From assembly GCA_009704445.1 (NCBI GenBank), contig WLED01000070.1:1-5366 (forward strand): 5,366 nucleotides of DNA, read 5' to 3'. Position numbers and translations under genes: made by a program. The notes below the pieces were generated by a model that ran no database searches, was not told the DNA's origin, and saw only the letters and a program-made list of their open reading frames with translations. Each line of letters starts with the position of its first letter. Position 1 is the stretch's first letter. Below, one piece after another: positions 1-5,366 of this stretch. The stretch is from Actinomycetota bacterium (GTDB lineage Bacteria; Actinomycetota; Actinomycetes; Nanopelagicales; Nanopelagicaceae).

Positions 1-1
1 A

Positions 2-817
2 ACTTCTTTAACTGTTGAAGGAAAAGAAGTCGGACAACAAAATGAAGTTGATATTGCATCAATTTCACCTAACCCAAGACAACCTAGAACACATTTTGAT
101 CCTGTGGCACTTGATGAATTAATTGCATCTATAAAAGAAATTGGAATTTTACAACCACCCGTTGTTAGACAAGTAAAACCAGGCTCATATGAATTGATTA
201 TGGGTGAGCGCCGCTTTCGGGCCGCAAAAGCCGCAGGGTTAAAAACAATTCCCGTAATTATTCGTCAAACACCCGATAACGAACTACTTCGTGAAGCGTT
301 GATTGAAAACATTCATCGCAGTCAACTTAATGCTCTTGAAGAAGCAGCGGCATATTCACAACTGCTTACTGACTTTAATTGCACTCATGATGAGTTAGCA
401 ATCAAACTAGGTCGATCACGTCCGCTGATCTCAAACACAATTCGCTTAATGAACTTACCAACATCGGTCCAACAAAAACTTGTTACCGGGCAGATTTCTG
501 CAGGCCATGCCCGCGCATTATTGGGATTAGAAAACGCATCTGCAATAGAAAAACTAGCAACACGGATTACTACCGAAGGTCTTTCTGTACGCGCAACAGA
601 GAAGATAATTGCAGAAGGCTTACCCATTAAATCTGGTGCAAAGAAGCCAAAATCAACTAAATCTAGCTCGGCCGAACTTCACGAGATCGCAGAGAGCATC
701 GGTGATGTTTTAGACACTCGAGTCACAATTCAGGGCAGCGTAAAAAAAGGAACAATTGTTATTGAATTTGCAGGAGTAGAAGATTTAAAGCGGATTACAA
801 AAGCTTTAAAGAGCTAA
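2..817 (+). CDS. parB: ParB chromosome-partitioning protein (5' end outside window)
   Basis: ParB binds parS sites near the origin as a CTP-dependent sliding clamp and works with ParA to segregate the chromosome. The frame is open from base 2, giving 271 visible codons; a GTG at 104 is internal, because the typical N-terminal ParB segment NPRQPRTHFD (visible residues 24-33) lies upstream of it. Further motifs: GERRFRA (68-74) and ENIHRSQLN (102-110), the two conserved CTP-binding boxes; a helix-turn-helix around residues 128-153 (DELAIKLGRSRPLIS region); a lysine/serine-rich linker at about 210-223; and a short C-terminal dimerisation domain ending KALKS. The length fits a normal ParB missing only a few tens of N-terminal residues. 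parA is expected just to the left but is not visible. The three AGA arginine codons all lie in the first 175 bases; later arginines use CGN. The identification is secure. Confidence 0.96.
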   Translation, partial: TSLTVEGKEVGQQNEVDIASISPNPRQPRTHFDPVALDELIASIKEIGILQPPVVRQVKPGSYELIMGERRFRAAKAAGLKTIPVIIRQTPDNELLREALIENIHRSQLNALEEAAAYSQLLTDFNCTHDELAIKLGRSRPLISNTIRLMNLPTSVQQKLVTGQISAGHARALLGLENASAIEKLATRITTEGLSVRATEKIIAEGLPIKSGAKKPKSTKSSSAELHEIAESIGDVLDTRVTIQGSVKKGTIVIEFAGVEDLKRITKALKS

Positions 818-832
818 CCTTTTAACTCTTTA
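807..832. terminator. Possible bidirectional terminator hairpin at convergent stops
   Basis: Bases 807-813 (TAAAGAG) pair with 826-832 (CTCTTTA). After one C-A mismatch, TAA 815-817 pairs with TTA 822-824 around the loop CCTT. The hairpin contains both overlapping stop codons. On the minus strand a TTTT run follows a few bases beyond the stem; on the plus strand there is no proper T-tract. The stem is AT-rich, so intrinsic termination would be weak, and it may be a chance structure. Confidence 0.33.
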
Positions 833-2079
833 CCACCAAGTTTTGCCATCTCTTGTTTGATAACCCCACCAAGTGCTTTAACTCCTTCACGAATTCGTTC
901 TGGAGTTGGATAGCAGTAAGCCAAACGCAAAGACCAAGAGCCAAAACCATCGGCATAAAAGGCTGTCCCTGGAACATAGGCAACCTTGGCAACAATTGCT
1001 TTAGGCATTAAAGCCTTTGTATCAATTCCATTAGGCAAAGTAACCCACACATAAAAACCACCACCTGGTTTTGTCCATTTAGCAGTGGCGGGAAAATACT
1101 CATCGAGTGATTCCAACATCACATCACGACGGACTTTATAAAGATCGCAAAAAGATGCGATCTGATCACGCCATGGTTGATTAGCCAAATAATTTGAAAT
1201 TGTTAACTGTGTGAAATTAGAAGGACACAAGATAGATGACTCACTTGCAATCACCATTTTTTCCTTTAACGAAGGCGGCATTAGCGCCCAGCCCACTCGC
1301 AATCCTGGAGCAATTGTCTTAGAGAAAGATCCTAAGTAAATAACATTCTCTGAATCTTCTGCTCGCATTGCATTTGGTGATGGTTGATCAAAACCCAACA
1401 AACCATAAGGATTATCTTCAACTACGAAAATGCCGGCATCTCGGCAAATATTCAAAATCTCCGTACGGCGAGATGATGGAAGTAAAACTCCACTTGGATT
1501 TTGATAATTAGGAATAGTGTATAAAAACTTAATCTTTCGGCCGGCTGCTCTCACTGTTTTGATCGCATCTTCTAAAGCCGATGGAACTAAACCATTGTCA
1601 TCAGTCTCAACATGCACAACAGATGCCTCGTACTGATGGAATGTTCCAAGTGCACCAACATAGGAAGGTGCTTCAGCAAGAACAACATCTTGAGGATCTA
1701 AAAAGATTCGAGAGATTAAATCCAAAGCCTGCTGGGAACCAGTTGTTACTAAAACATCATCAGGGTTTGCGCGGATTCCTTCTAGCGCCATAACTTCACA
1801 GATCTGTTCGCGAAGCTTTGGATGGCCTTGTCCGTTTCCATACTGCAACGCCTCTTGACCGTTGTTACGAATTAAACTTTGAACAACGTCGGCCATCATG
1901 TCCATTGGCAATGCAGAAAGATTTGGCATACCACCGGCCAAAGAAACAATCTCAGGTCTAGATGCAACAGCAAAGAGTGAGCGAATCTCACTTGGCTTCA
2001 TATGGGCCGCGCGGCTTGCATAGCGCTGCTCCAGGTTTTGAGGCGCGCCCGTTGAAAAGCGTTGCGTTATCTCGGACAT
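814..2079 (-). CDS. PLP-dependent aminotransferase, fold type I (LysN/MocR-aminotransferase-like)
   Basis: A 421-residue cytoplasmic enzyme that should transfer an amino group between an amino acid and a 2-oxoacid using pyridoxal phosphate. Visible family residues: GSQQALD (114-120) for the PLP phosphate; Y140 stacking on the ring; N194 in NYQNPSG; D222 in EDNPYG, which pairs with the pyridine nitrogen; the Schiff-base lysine K254 in GSFSKTIAPGLRVGW; and R385 in WSLRLAY for the substrate carboxylate. The catalytic set is complete. The pattern fits the subgroup holding 2-aminoadipate/aromatic aminotransferases and the catalytic domain of MocR regulators, but there is no N-terminal GntR DNA-binding domain. 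Substrate cannot be assigned. The first possible start is the ATG at 2079, because a TAG lies in frame two codons upstream. An AGAGG (2080-2084) touches that ATG with no spacer, so it is not a normal ribosome binding site. The gene follows the cwlM-like gene by 52 bases and may be its operon partner. Confidence 0.9.
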   Translation of the reverse strand: MSEITQRFSTGAPQNLEQRYASRAAHMKPSEIRSLFAVASRPEIVSLAGGMPNLSALPMDMMADVVQSLIRNNGQEALQYGNGQGHPKLREQICEVMALEGIRANPDDVLVTTGSQQALDLISRIFLDPQDVVLAEAPSYVGALGTFHQYEASVVHVETDDNGLVPSALEDAIKTVRAAGRKIKFLYTIPNYQNPSGVLLPSSRRTEILNICRDAGIFVVEDNPYGLLGFDQPSPNAMRAEDSENVIYLGSFSKTIAPGLRVGWALMPPSLKEKMVIASESSILCPSNFTQLTISNYLANQPWRDQIASFCDLYKVRRDVMLESLDEYFPATAKWTKPGGGFYVWVTLPNGIDTKALMPKAIVAKVAYVPGTAFYADGFGSWSLRLAYCYPTPERIREGVKALGGVIKQEMAKLGGKELKG

Positions 2080-2111
2080 CCTCTAAGTCTGCCACACCAA
2101 AGGGGCCACTC

Positions 2112-2128
2112 GGATCTAAATAAGATCC
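2112..2128. repeat. Short inverted repeat between cwlM-like gene and aminotransferase
   Basis: GGATCT (2112-2117) and AGATCC (2123-2128) form a perfect 6-bp inverted repeat with a 5-base loop, just after the cwlM-like stop. On the minus strand it is followed by GAGTGGCCCC, not a T-run, so it is not a canonical intrinsic terminator. It could be a weak RNA hairpin or operator, or chance. I found no clear promoter in this 52-base gap. Confidence 0.3.
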
Positions 2129-2131
2129 AGA

Positions 2132-3124
2132 TTAGCGGCGAATACCCGCGTTACGAAGGTCTGAAATCTTTAACGTTCCTGTCTTTGCATCATCCTCGGC
2201 AGCTAAGTAAAGCCGCTGTATCGCAATTACTAAGGCTTCAGCCACAGTATCTCGAAACTCTGGGCGAGATAGTCGATCTAAGTCGCCGGCATTGCTGGCA
2301 TAACCCAAATCAATACGAACGGTTGGCGCAGTAGTTAATCGAAGTAGATCCCATGTTTTTGCATGTGTTCGACAGTTTGTTAGGTCAGTGCGCGCGCAGA
2401 TTTCGCGTTGAACTAGTGAGGCAAAGCGCTCGCCAACAATCGAGTGAACACCATGGGCATCACTGCCATAAAAATAAGTAGCTGCGCCATGTGCCTTTTC
2501 GTTGGGGTATGAATCAGTGTTTAGTGAAATCATTAAATCTGCATTACTTCGATTACTAAAACTAATTCTCTCTGACTCTGTGGGTGAATTATTAGAACCT
2601 CTAGTTAAAAATACTGAAGCGCCCAGTGCCAGCAAACGTCCTTCGGTGCGTACAGCAACATCATAAATGAGTGAGTCATCTGCTTGCGGATCTAAAACAA
2701 TAACTTTATTTGCTAGAGCAGGACCGCGTGATTGTTGAGTTGCATTTTGTCGAAGCGTTGAAGGAACACCACCAGAGACAACACGGGTCAAGCGAATCAA
2801 AGCAATCATTGTTGCCGGACCACATTTACCATCGACGGTTTCACCAACTGATTTTTGAAATTCTTTAACAGCTGCTTCGGTGCGATTACCAAAAATTCCA
2901 TCTACTCGCCCACAATCAAAACCCATCTCTGTTAATCGTGCCTGTAAAGCTGCAACATCATCACCGCGCATTAATGGTGCTGCTTGTACATACAAAGATC
3001 GATCACCAAGTTTCCAGCGCGCCTCTTCCATTGCGCGAGCTGTCACCTCATCAACAAAGCCCGTGACATCTAAACCACGGGCTTGTTGAAAGGAGCGAAT
3101 CTGGGATTCGTTTAAATCTGACAT
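2132..3124 (-). CDS. cwlM: CwlM-like degenerate N-acetylmuramoyl-L-alanine amidase homologue
   Basis: A 330-residue protein with peptidoglycan-binding repeats followed by an amidase_3-type domain. Residues 6-34 look like the second half of a PG_binding_1 motif (IRSFQQARGLDVTG), and 52-111 form a complete repeat with VDGIFGNRTEAAVKEFQ. The amidase-like domain runs from about 140 to 307. Its catalytic positions are changed: the DPGHGG box reads DPQADD (145-150), the SIHAN histidine is N202 (ISLNTD), the C-terminal glutamate is D272 (IDLGYASN), and the loop carrying the glutamate ligand is shortened. It is therefore probably not a zinc amidase. There is no signal peptide or membrane segment, so it should be cytoplasmic. 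Mycobacterial CwlM, in the same gene neighbourhood, is a cytoplasmic PknB substrate that stimulates MurA; the same role here is inferred. The ATG at 3124 lies 4 bases after the trxA stop without a Shine-Dalgarno motif, suggesting translational coupling. A TTG one codon upstream is a weaker alternative start. Confidence 0.87.
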   Translation of the reverse strand: MSDLNESQIRSFQQARGLDVTGFVDEVTARAMEEARWKLGDRSLYVQAAPLMRGDDVAALQARLTEMGFDCGRVDGIFGNRTEAAVKEFQKSVGETVDGKCGPATMIALIRLTRVVSGGVPSTLRQNATQQSRGPALANKVIVLDPQADDSLIYDVAVRTEGRLLALGASVFLTRGSNNSPTESERISFSNRSNADLMISLNTDSYPNEKAHGAATYFYGSDAHGVHSIVGERFASLVQREICARTDLTNCRTHAKTWDLLRLTTAPTVRIDLGYASNAGDLDRLSRPEFRDTVAEALVIAIQRLYLAAEDDAKTGTLKISDLRNAGIRR

Positions 3125-3128
3125 CAAA

Positions 3129-3452
3129 TTAAGCGATAAAGCTTTCTAGTTCCTTCAAGATCGCAGGCTTTGGCTTTGCACCAACGATTGTTTTTACAAC
3201 CTCGCCATTAACAAAAACATTCATTGTAGGAATCGATGTAATTCCGTACTTCAATGCAATTGCTGACTCTTCATCTGTATTCAACTTTACAATTTTAATT
3301 TTGGAGCCATATTCATTTGAAATATCTTCAAGAATTGGACCAACCGCGCGGCATGGGCCACACCACTCTGCCCAAAAATCTACCAATACAGGTGTACTGC
3401 TCTTTAATACCTCTGCATCAAAATTAGCTGTTGTTACCGCACTTGTTGCCAT
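3129..3452 (-). CDS. trxA: Thioredoxin
   Basis: A 107-residue cytoplasmic thioredoxin of normal length that reduces protein disulfides and is recycled by thioredoxin reductase. The active site WCGPC is at residues 30-34 (redox cysteines C31 and C34), preceded by VDFWAEW with the buried aspartate D25; the cis-proline loop SIPTM has P75; and a typical GAKPK stretch precedes the C-terminal helix. The ATG at 3452 was chosen because a strong AAGGAG lies 6 bases upstream and the protein then begins like other thioredoxins. An open extension to a GTG at 3488 would add 12 acidic, non-conserved residues and has no ribosome binding site. The gene lies 99 bases downstream of trxB, its reductase, and 4 bases before the cwlM-like gene. 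Confidence 0.96.
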   Translation of the reverse strand: MATSAVTTANFDAEVLKSSTPVLVDFWAEWCGPCRAVGPILEDISNEYGSKIKIVKLNTDEESAIALKYGITSIPTMNVFVNGEVVKTIVGAKPKPAILKELESFIA

Positions 3453-3458
3453 GTCGAT

Positions 3459-3464
3459 CTCCTT
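3459..3464 (-). promoter_or_regulatory. Shine-Dalgarno site deciding the trxA start
   Basis: On the minus strand AAGGAG stands 6 bases before the ATG at 3452. It is the strongest ribosome binding site in the window and favours the 107-residue thioredoxin over the version starting at the upstream GTG. Confidence 0.85.
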
Positions 3465-3483
3465 CGATTCCTCATCATCACTC

Positions 3484-3498
3484 TTCACACTGTGTGAA
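3484..3498. promoter_or_regulatory. 15-bp perfect palindrome, possible operator upstream of trxA
   Basis: TTCACAC and GTGTGAA are exact inverted repeats around a single central base. The palindrome lies 32 bases upstream of the trxA ATG and begins at the end of a candidate -10 hexamer, so a bound protein would cover the likely transcription start. That is the usual place for a dimeric repressor. The same bases as RNA would form only a weak 6-bp hairpin with a 3-base loop. The regulator is unknown and none is encoded nearby. Confidence 0.45.
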
Positions 3499-3503
3499 TT
3501 ATC
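3498..3503 (-). promoter_or_regulatory. Candidate -10 element for trxA-cwlM transcription
   Basis: The minus strand reads GATAAT here, one mismatch from TATAAT, about 45 bases before the trxA ATG. No good TTGACA-like -35 element occurs 16-18 bases upstream, where the sequence is AT-rich. Support is the position between trxB and trxA and the adjoining palindrome. Without those it would not be worth calling in AT-rich DNA. Confidence 0.33.
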
Positions 3504-3551
3504 TACCTTTTAAACCTTAAATTTCTGCCTCGATCTATTGTCGAAACTCTA

Positions 3552-4478
3552 CTAGTGAGCCAAGAACTTCTCGGCATCCAATGCTGCGGCACAGCCAGAA
3601 CCGGCCGCGGTAATTGCCTGACGATAGGTGTGATCGACCAGGTCGCCACATGCAAATACACCCTTTTGATTAGTGCGAGTTGAACGCCCTTCAGGTACTA
3701 CATAACCCTCTGCATCTAAATTGATCTGTCCAACGATTAATTCGCTGCGCGGAATATGTCCAATAGCAACAAACAAACCAGTAAAAGATGCTTCACCAAC
3801 AGTGCCATCAACAGTATTACGCAGCTTTAAACCTTCTACTTTGTCTGCGCCAAGTACATCGATTACTTCTGTGTTCCATAAAAATTCAATCTTTGGATTT
3901 GCCTTTGCGCGATCTGCCATGATCTTTGATGCGCGAAGAGAGTCTCGACGATGAATCAAAACAACCTTTTCTGCAAAACGAGTTAAGAACGTTGCCTCTT
4001 CTACTGCGCTATCTCCTCCACCGACAACTGCAATTGTTTGTCCTTTAAAGAAGAAACCATCACATGTTGCACACCAAGAAACACCGCGCCCAGATAAACG
4101 TTTTTCATTCTCTAATCCAATTTCACGATAAGCACTTCCTGTAGCAAGAATGACTGCTTTTGCTTTTACTGTGTTACCCGATCCATCTTTAAGGATTTTA
4201 ATATCGCCAGTTAAATCCATTTCAACGATGTCATCGGTAATTAACTCAGTTCCAAACCGCTTAGCTTGCTTGCGCATACTGTCCATAAGATCTGGACCCA
4301 TTACGCCATCTGTAAATCCGGGAAAATTCTCTACCTCTGTAGTGTTCATGAGTGCGCCGCCTGCAGTTACAGATCCTTCGTACATTAAAGGTTCCAATTG
4401 AGCACGCGATGCATAAATCGCGGCCGTATAGCCAGCAGGTCCAGAGCCAACGATGACAACGTTTCTTACTTCACTCAC
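3552..4478 (-). CDS. trxB: Thioredoxin reductase (NADPH, FAD-dependent)
   Basis: A 308-residue low-molecular-weight thioredoxin reductase that passes electrons from NADPH through FAD and a cysteine pair to thioredoxin in the cytoplasm. In order: the FAD-binding GSGPAG (11-16); ATG (112-114) closing the first FAD segment; the redox centre CATC (C136, C139); the NADPH-binding GGGDSA (153-158) with HRRD (176-179), which selects the NADP phosphate; and the C-terminal FAD motif GDLVDHTYRQAITAAG (278-293). Length and motifs are standard and intact. The start is a GTG at 4478, supported by AGGGAG 5 bases upstream. It follows murJ by 51 bases and precedes its substrate gene trxA. A SigR-type promoter lies 33 bases upstream of the start codon, so induction by disulfide stress is likely. 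Confidence 0.97.
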   Translation of the reverse strand: MSEVRNVVIVGSGPAGYTAAIYASRAQLEPLMYEGSVTAGGALMNTTEVENFPGFTDGVMGPDLMDSMRKQAKRFGTELITDDIVEMDLTGDIKILKDGSGNTVKAKAVILATGSAYREIGLENEKRLSGRGVSWCATCDGFFFKGQTIAVVGGGDSAVEEATFLTRFAEKVVLIHRRDSLRASKIMADRAKANPKIEFLWNTEVIDVLGADKVEGLKLRNTVDGTVGEASFTGLFVAIGHIPRSELIVGQINLDAEGYVVPEGRSTRTNQKGVFACGDLVDHTYRQAITAAGSGCAAALDAEKFLAH

Positions 4479-4483
4479 AACGA

Positions 4484-4489
4484 CTCCCT
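4484..4489 (-). promoter_or_regulatory. Shine-Dalgarno site supporting the trxB GTG start
   Basis: AGGGAG on the minus strand, 5 bases before the GTG at 4478. It fixes the non-ATG start, which also gives the usual few residues before the FAD-binding strand. Confidence 0.75.
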
Positions 4490-4510
4490 AAATCCAACCC
4501 GTGTACTAAT

Positions 4511-4536
4511 AACCCGAAATCTAACCTGTTTATTCC
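4511..4536 (-). promoter_or_regulatory. SigR/SigH-type promoter of trxB
   Basis: On the minus strand GGAAT (4532-4536) is followed after exactly 18 bases by GTT (4511-4513). This is a full match to the GGAAT-N18-GTT consensus of Streptomyces SigR and close to that of mycobacterial SigH, ECF sigma factors that turn on thioredoxin genes during thiol oxidation; the trx operon is a classic SigR target. Transcription should start near 4501-4505, leaving a leader of about 25 bases that contains the ribosome binding site. The -35 element overlaps the murJ stop codon. Whether this organism encodes a SigR/RsrA pair cannot be seen here. Confidence 0.7.
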
Positions 4537-5366
4537 TGACTTGCCTTGCGCTTTGTAATAGAACTGCCTAAATGTCGGATCATAGAGATTTCCTGCACCC
4601 CTACGGCCTTACTTGCAAAGATAAATCCAATAAATGCCACAACCATTATTACTAGTAACTGTCCTGCACGTTGTAGTGGTGTTAAATCAACTCCAGACCA
4701 CGAGATGTATTCAACAATGGCAAACAAAGGCAACATCACAAGAAAAGATGCGATAAACAACCGCAGATGTTGGCCAGCAAATTCACGTAATTTCAAAACC
4801 CCAATATGCTTTTTAAGCAACGCCAAGGTGACCCAAAGACCAACTAGATAACTCATTGAAAAAGCGACCCCGAGGCCAACAGTCACCCATTGGTTATCCA
4901 AGGAATATAAGAAAAAGTAGGACAGTCCAACGGAGACGCAATTAATGATAAAAATTGAGACAACTTGAGTTTTTGTGTCTTCAAAAGCATTGAAACCACG
5001 AATCAAAATCAAGTTAATCGAAAAGGCCACTAACCCAAAACTTAAGGCAGATAAAACGTAACCAATATAACGGGCATCAGCTATCGGAATGCCCATGAAG
5101 ATAACTTCAGTGATGAGCGGACCGAAAAGCAAAAACGCCACAGCGCTGGGAATAGTAATGACACCAACTAATCTAATTGCACGTATTAGTTGAGATTTAA
5201 CTTCCTCGCGTTTGCCATCTAATGCAAGCTTAGAAATGTGTGGCAAAATCGCTGTAATGATTGAGATTGTCACAATTGAATAAGGAAGCAACATCACAAA
5301 ATAGGCAAAGGTGTATGGCGTGTAACCAACTCCATCTGTAATTCCTTCTTGGGCGCTTCGTACAGC
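4530..5366 (-). CDS. murJ: MurJ/MviN lipid II flippase, C-terminal half (5' end outside window)
   Basis: The frame is open to the right edge, giving 278 residues of a multi-spanning membrane protein. MurJ, a MOP-superfamily transporter, flips lipid II across the cytoplasmic membrane for peptidoglycan synthesis. Seven hydrophobic segments can be read, at about visible residues 20-44, 65-90, 100-123, 135-155, 160-184, 201-222 and 236-256, matching the last seven of the usual 14. Family-like stretches include YFVMLLPYSIVTISIITAI, LPHIS, and LIRGFNAFEDTKTQ, the amphipathic loop before a helix. The tail is short and basic (ITKRKASQE), without the long cytoplasmic pseudokinase extension known from mycobacterial MurJ. 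An internal GTG/ATG at 5297 is not the start, since homologous sequence continues upstream. The stop lies 51 bases before trxB. The original name for this family is mviN. Confidence 0.92.
   Translation of the reverse strand, partial: AVRSAQEGITDGVGYTPYTFAYFVMLLPYSIVTISIITAILPHISKLALDGKREEVKSQLIRAIRLVGVITIPSAVAFLLFGPLITEVIFMGIPIADARYIGYVLSALSFGLVAFSINLILIRGFNAFEDTKTQVVSIFIINCVSVGLSYFFLYSLDNQWVTVGLGVAFSMSYLVGLWVTLALLKKHIGVLKLREFAGQHLRLFIASFLVMLPLFAIVEYISWSGVDLTPLQRAGQLLVIMVVAFIGFIFASKAVGVQEISMIRHLGSSITKRKASQE

Noticed and set aside
104..817. ParB starting at the GTG at 104
   Set aside because: The frame is open to base 2, and the conserved ParB N-terminal segment NPRQPRTHFD lies upstream, so the gene continues past the left edge.
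2832..2845. GGTTTCACC as part of a ParB-binding site
   Set aside because: Only one half-site matches, inside the coding region, with no inverted partner.
3453..3488. A longer thioredoxin starting at the GTG at 3488
   Set aside because: That start lies inside the palindrome, has no Shine-Dalgarno motif, and adds non-conserved acidic residues. The ATG at 3452 has AAGGAG at ideal spacing.
3484..3498. The TTCAC...GTGAA palindrome as a parS site, given parB nearby
   Set aside because: parS has TTTCAC and GTGAAA directly abutting (core TTTCACGTGAAA). Here five bases separate the half-like arms and the centre does not match. No full parS occurs elsewhere in the window.
4491..4516. Direct repeat CGGGTT twice in the murJ-trxB gap (minus strand)
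   Set aside because: Six-base repeats are expected by chance, and one copy overlaps the -10 GTT of the better-supported SigR-type promoter.
4546..4851. A 101-codon open frame on the + strand opposite murJ
   Set aside because: It is antisense to a well-supported membrane-protein gene, shows no recognisable domain and looks like a by-product of that gene's codon use. The other short frames opposite the main genes were rejected for the same reason.
5292..5297. A short membrane protein starting at 5297 instead of a partial murJ
   Set aside because: The reading frame continues to base 5366 without a stop and encodes MurJ-like sequence, so this is an internal position.

Overview
The window is a compact, gene-dense piece of an actinobacterial chromosome, probably close to the replication origin. 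Base composition is clearly below 50% GC, intergenic gaps are very short, and the gene order murJ - trxB - trxA - cwlM-like - (aminotransferase) - parB is the one known from actinobacterial origin regions (in Mycobacterium tuberculosis: Rv3910, trxB2, trxC, cwlM, then parB). Low GC with this layout suggests a streamlined freshwater actinobacterium of the acI/Nanopelagicales kind. That placement is inference; no marker gene in the window proves it.

Layout from left to right. Bases 1-817 hold most of parB on the + strand, cut at its 5' end by the window edge. It converges on a minus-strand run filling the rest of the window, and the parB stop overlaps the stop of a fold-type I PLP aminotransferase (814-2079) by 3 bases. 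Upstream of the aminotransferase on the minus strand lie a CwlM-like degenerate amidase (2132-3124), thioredoxin trxA (3129-3452), thioredoxin reductase trxB (3552-4478) and the 3' half of the lipid II flippase gene murJ (4530 to the right edge). No RNA gene, mobile element, CRISPR array or parS site was found, and no stretch over 300 bases lacks a gene.

The genes fall into three linked jobs: lipid II export (MurJ) and control of peptidoglycan synthesis (CwlM-like), thiol redox balance (TrxB/TrxA), and chromosome segregation (ParB). The best regulatory signal is upstream of trxB: a perfect GGAAT-N18-GTT match to the actinobacterial SigR/SigH disulfide-stress promoter, with its -35 element overlapping the murJ stop codon. 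A separate 15-bp perfect palindrome overlaps a candidate -10 element in the 99-base trxB-trxA gap, so trxA and cwlM may have their own promoter. The CwlM-like protein has lost the amidase zinc-ligand residues, has no signal peptide, and sits 4 bases behind trxA, consistent with a cytoplasmic regulator rather than a wall hydrolase. I see no wholly new multi-gene system; the interest lies in the regulatory sites and the degenerate amidase.
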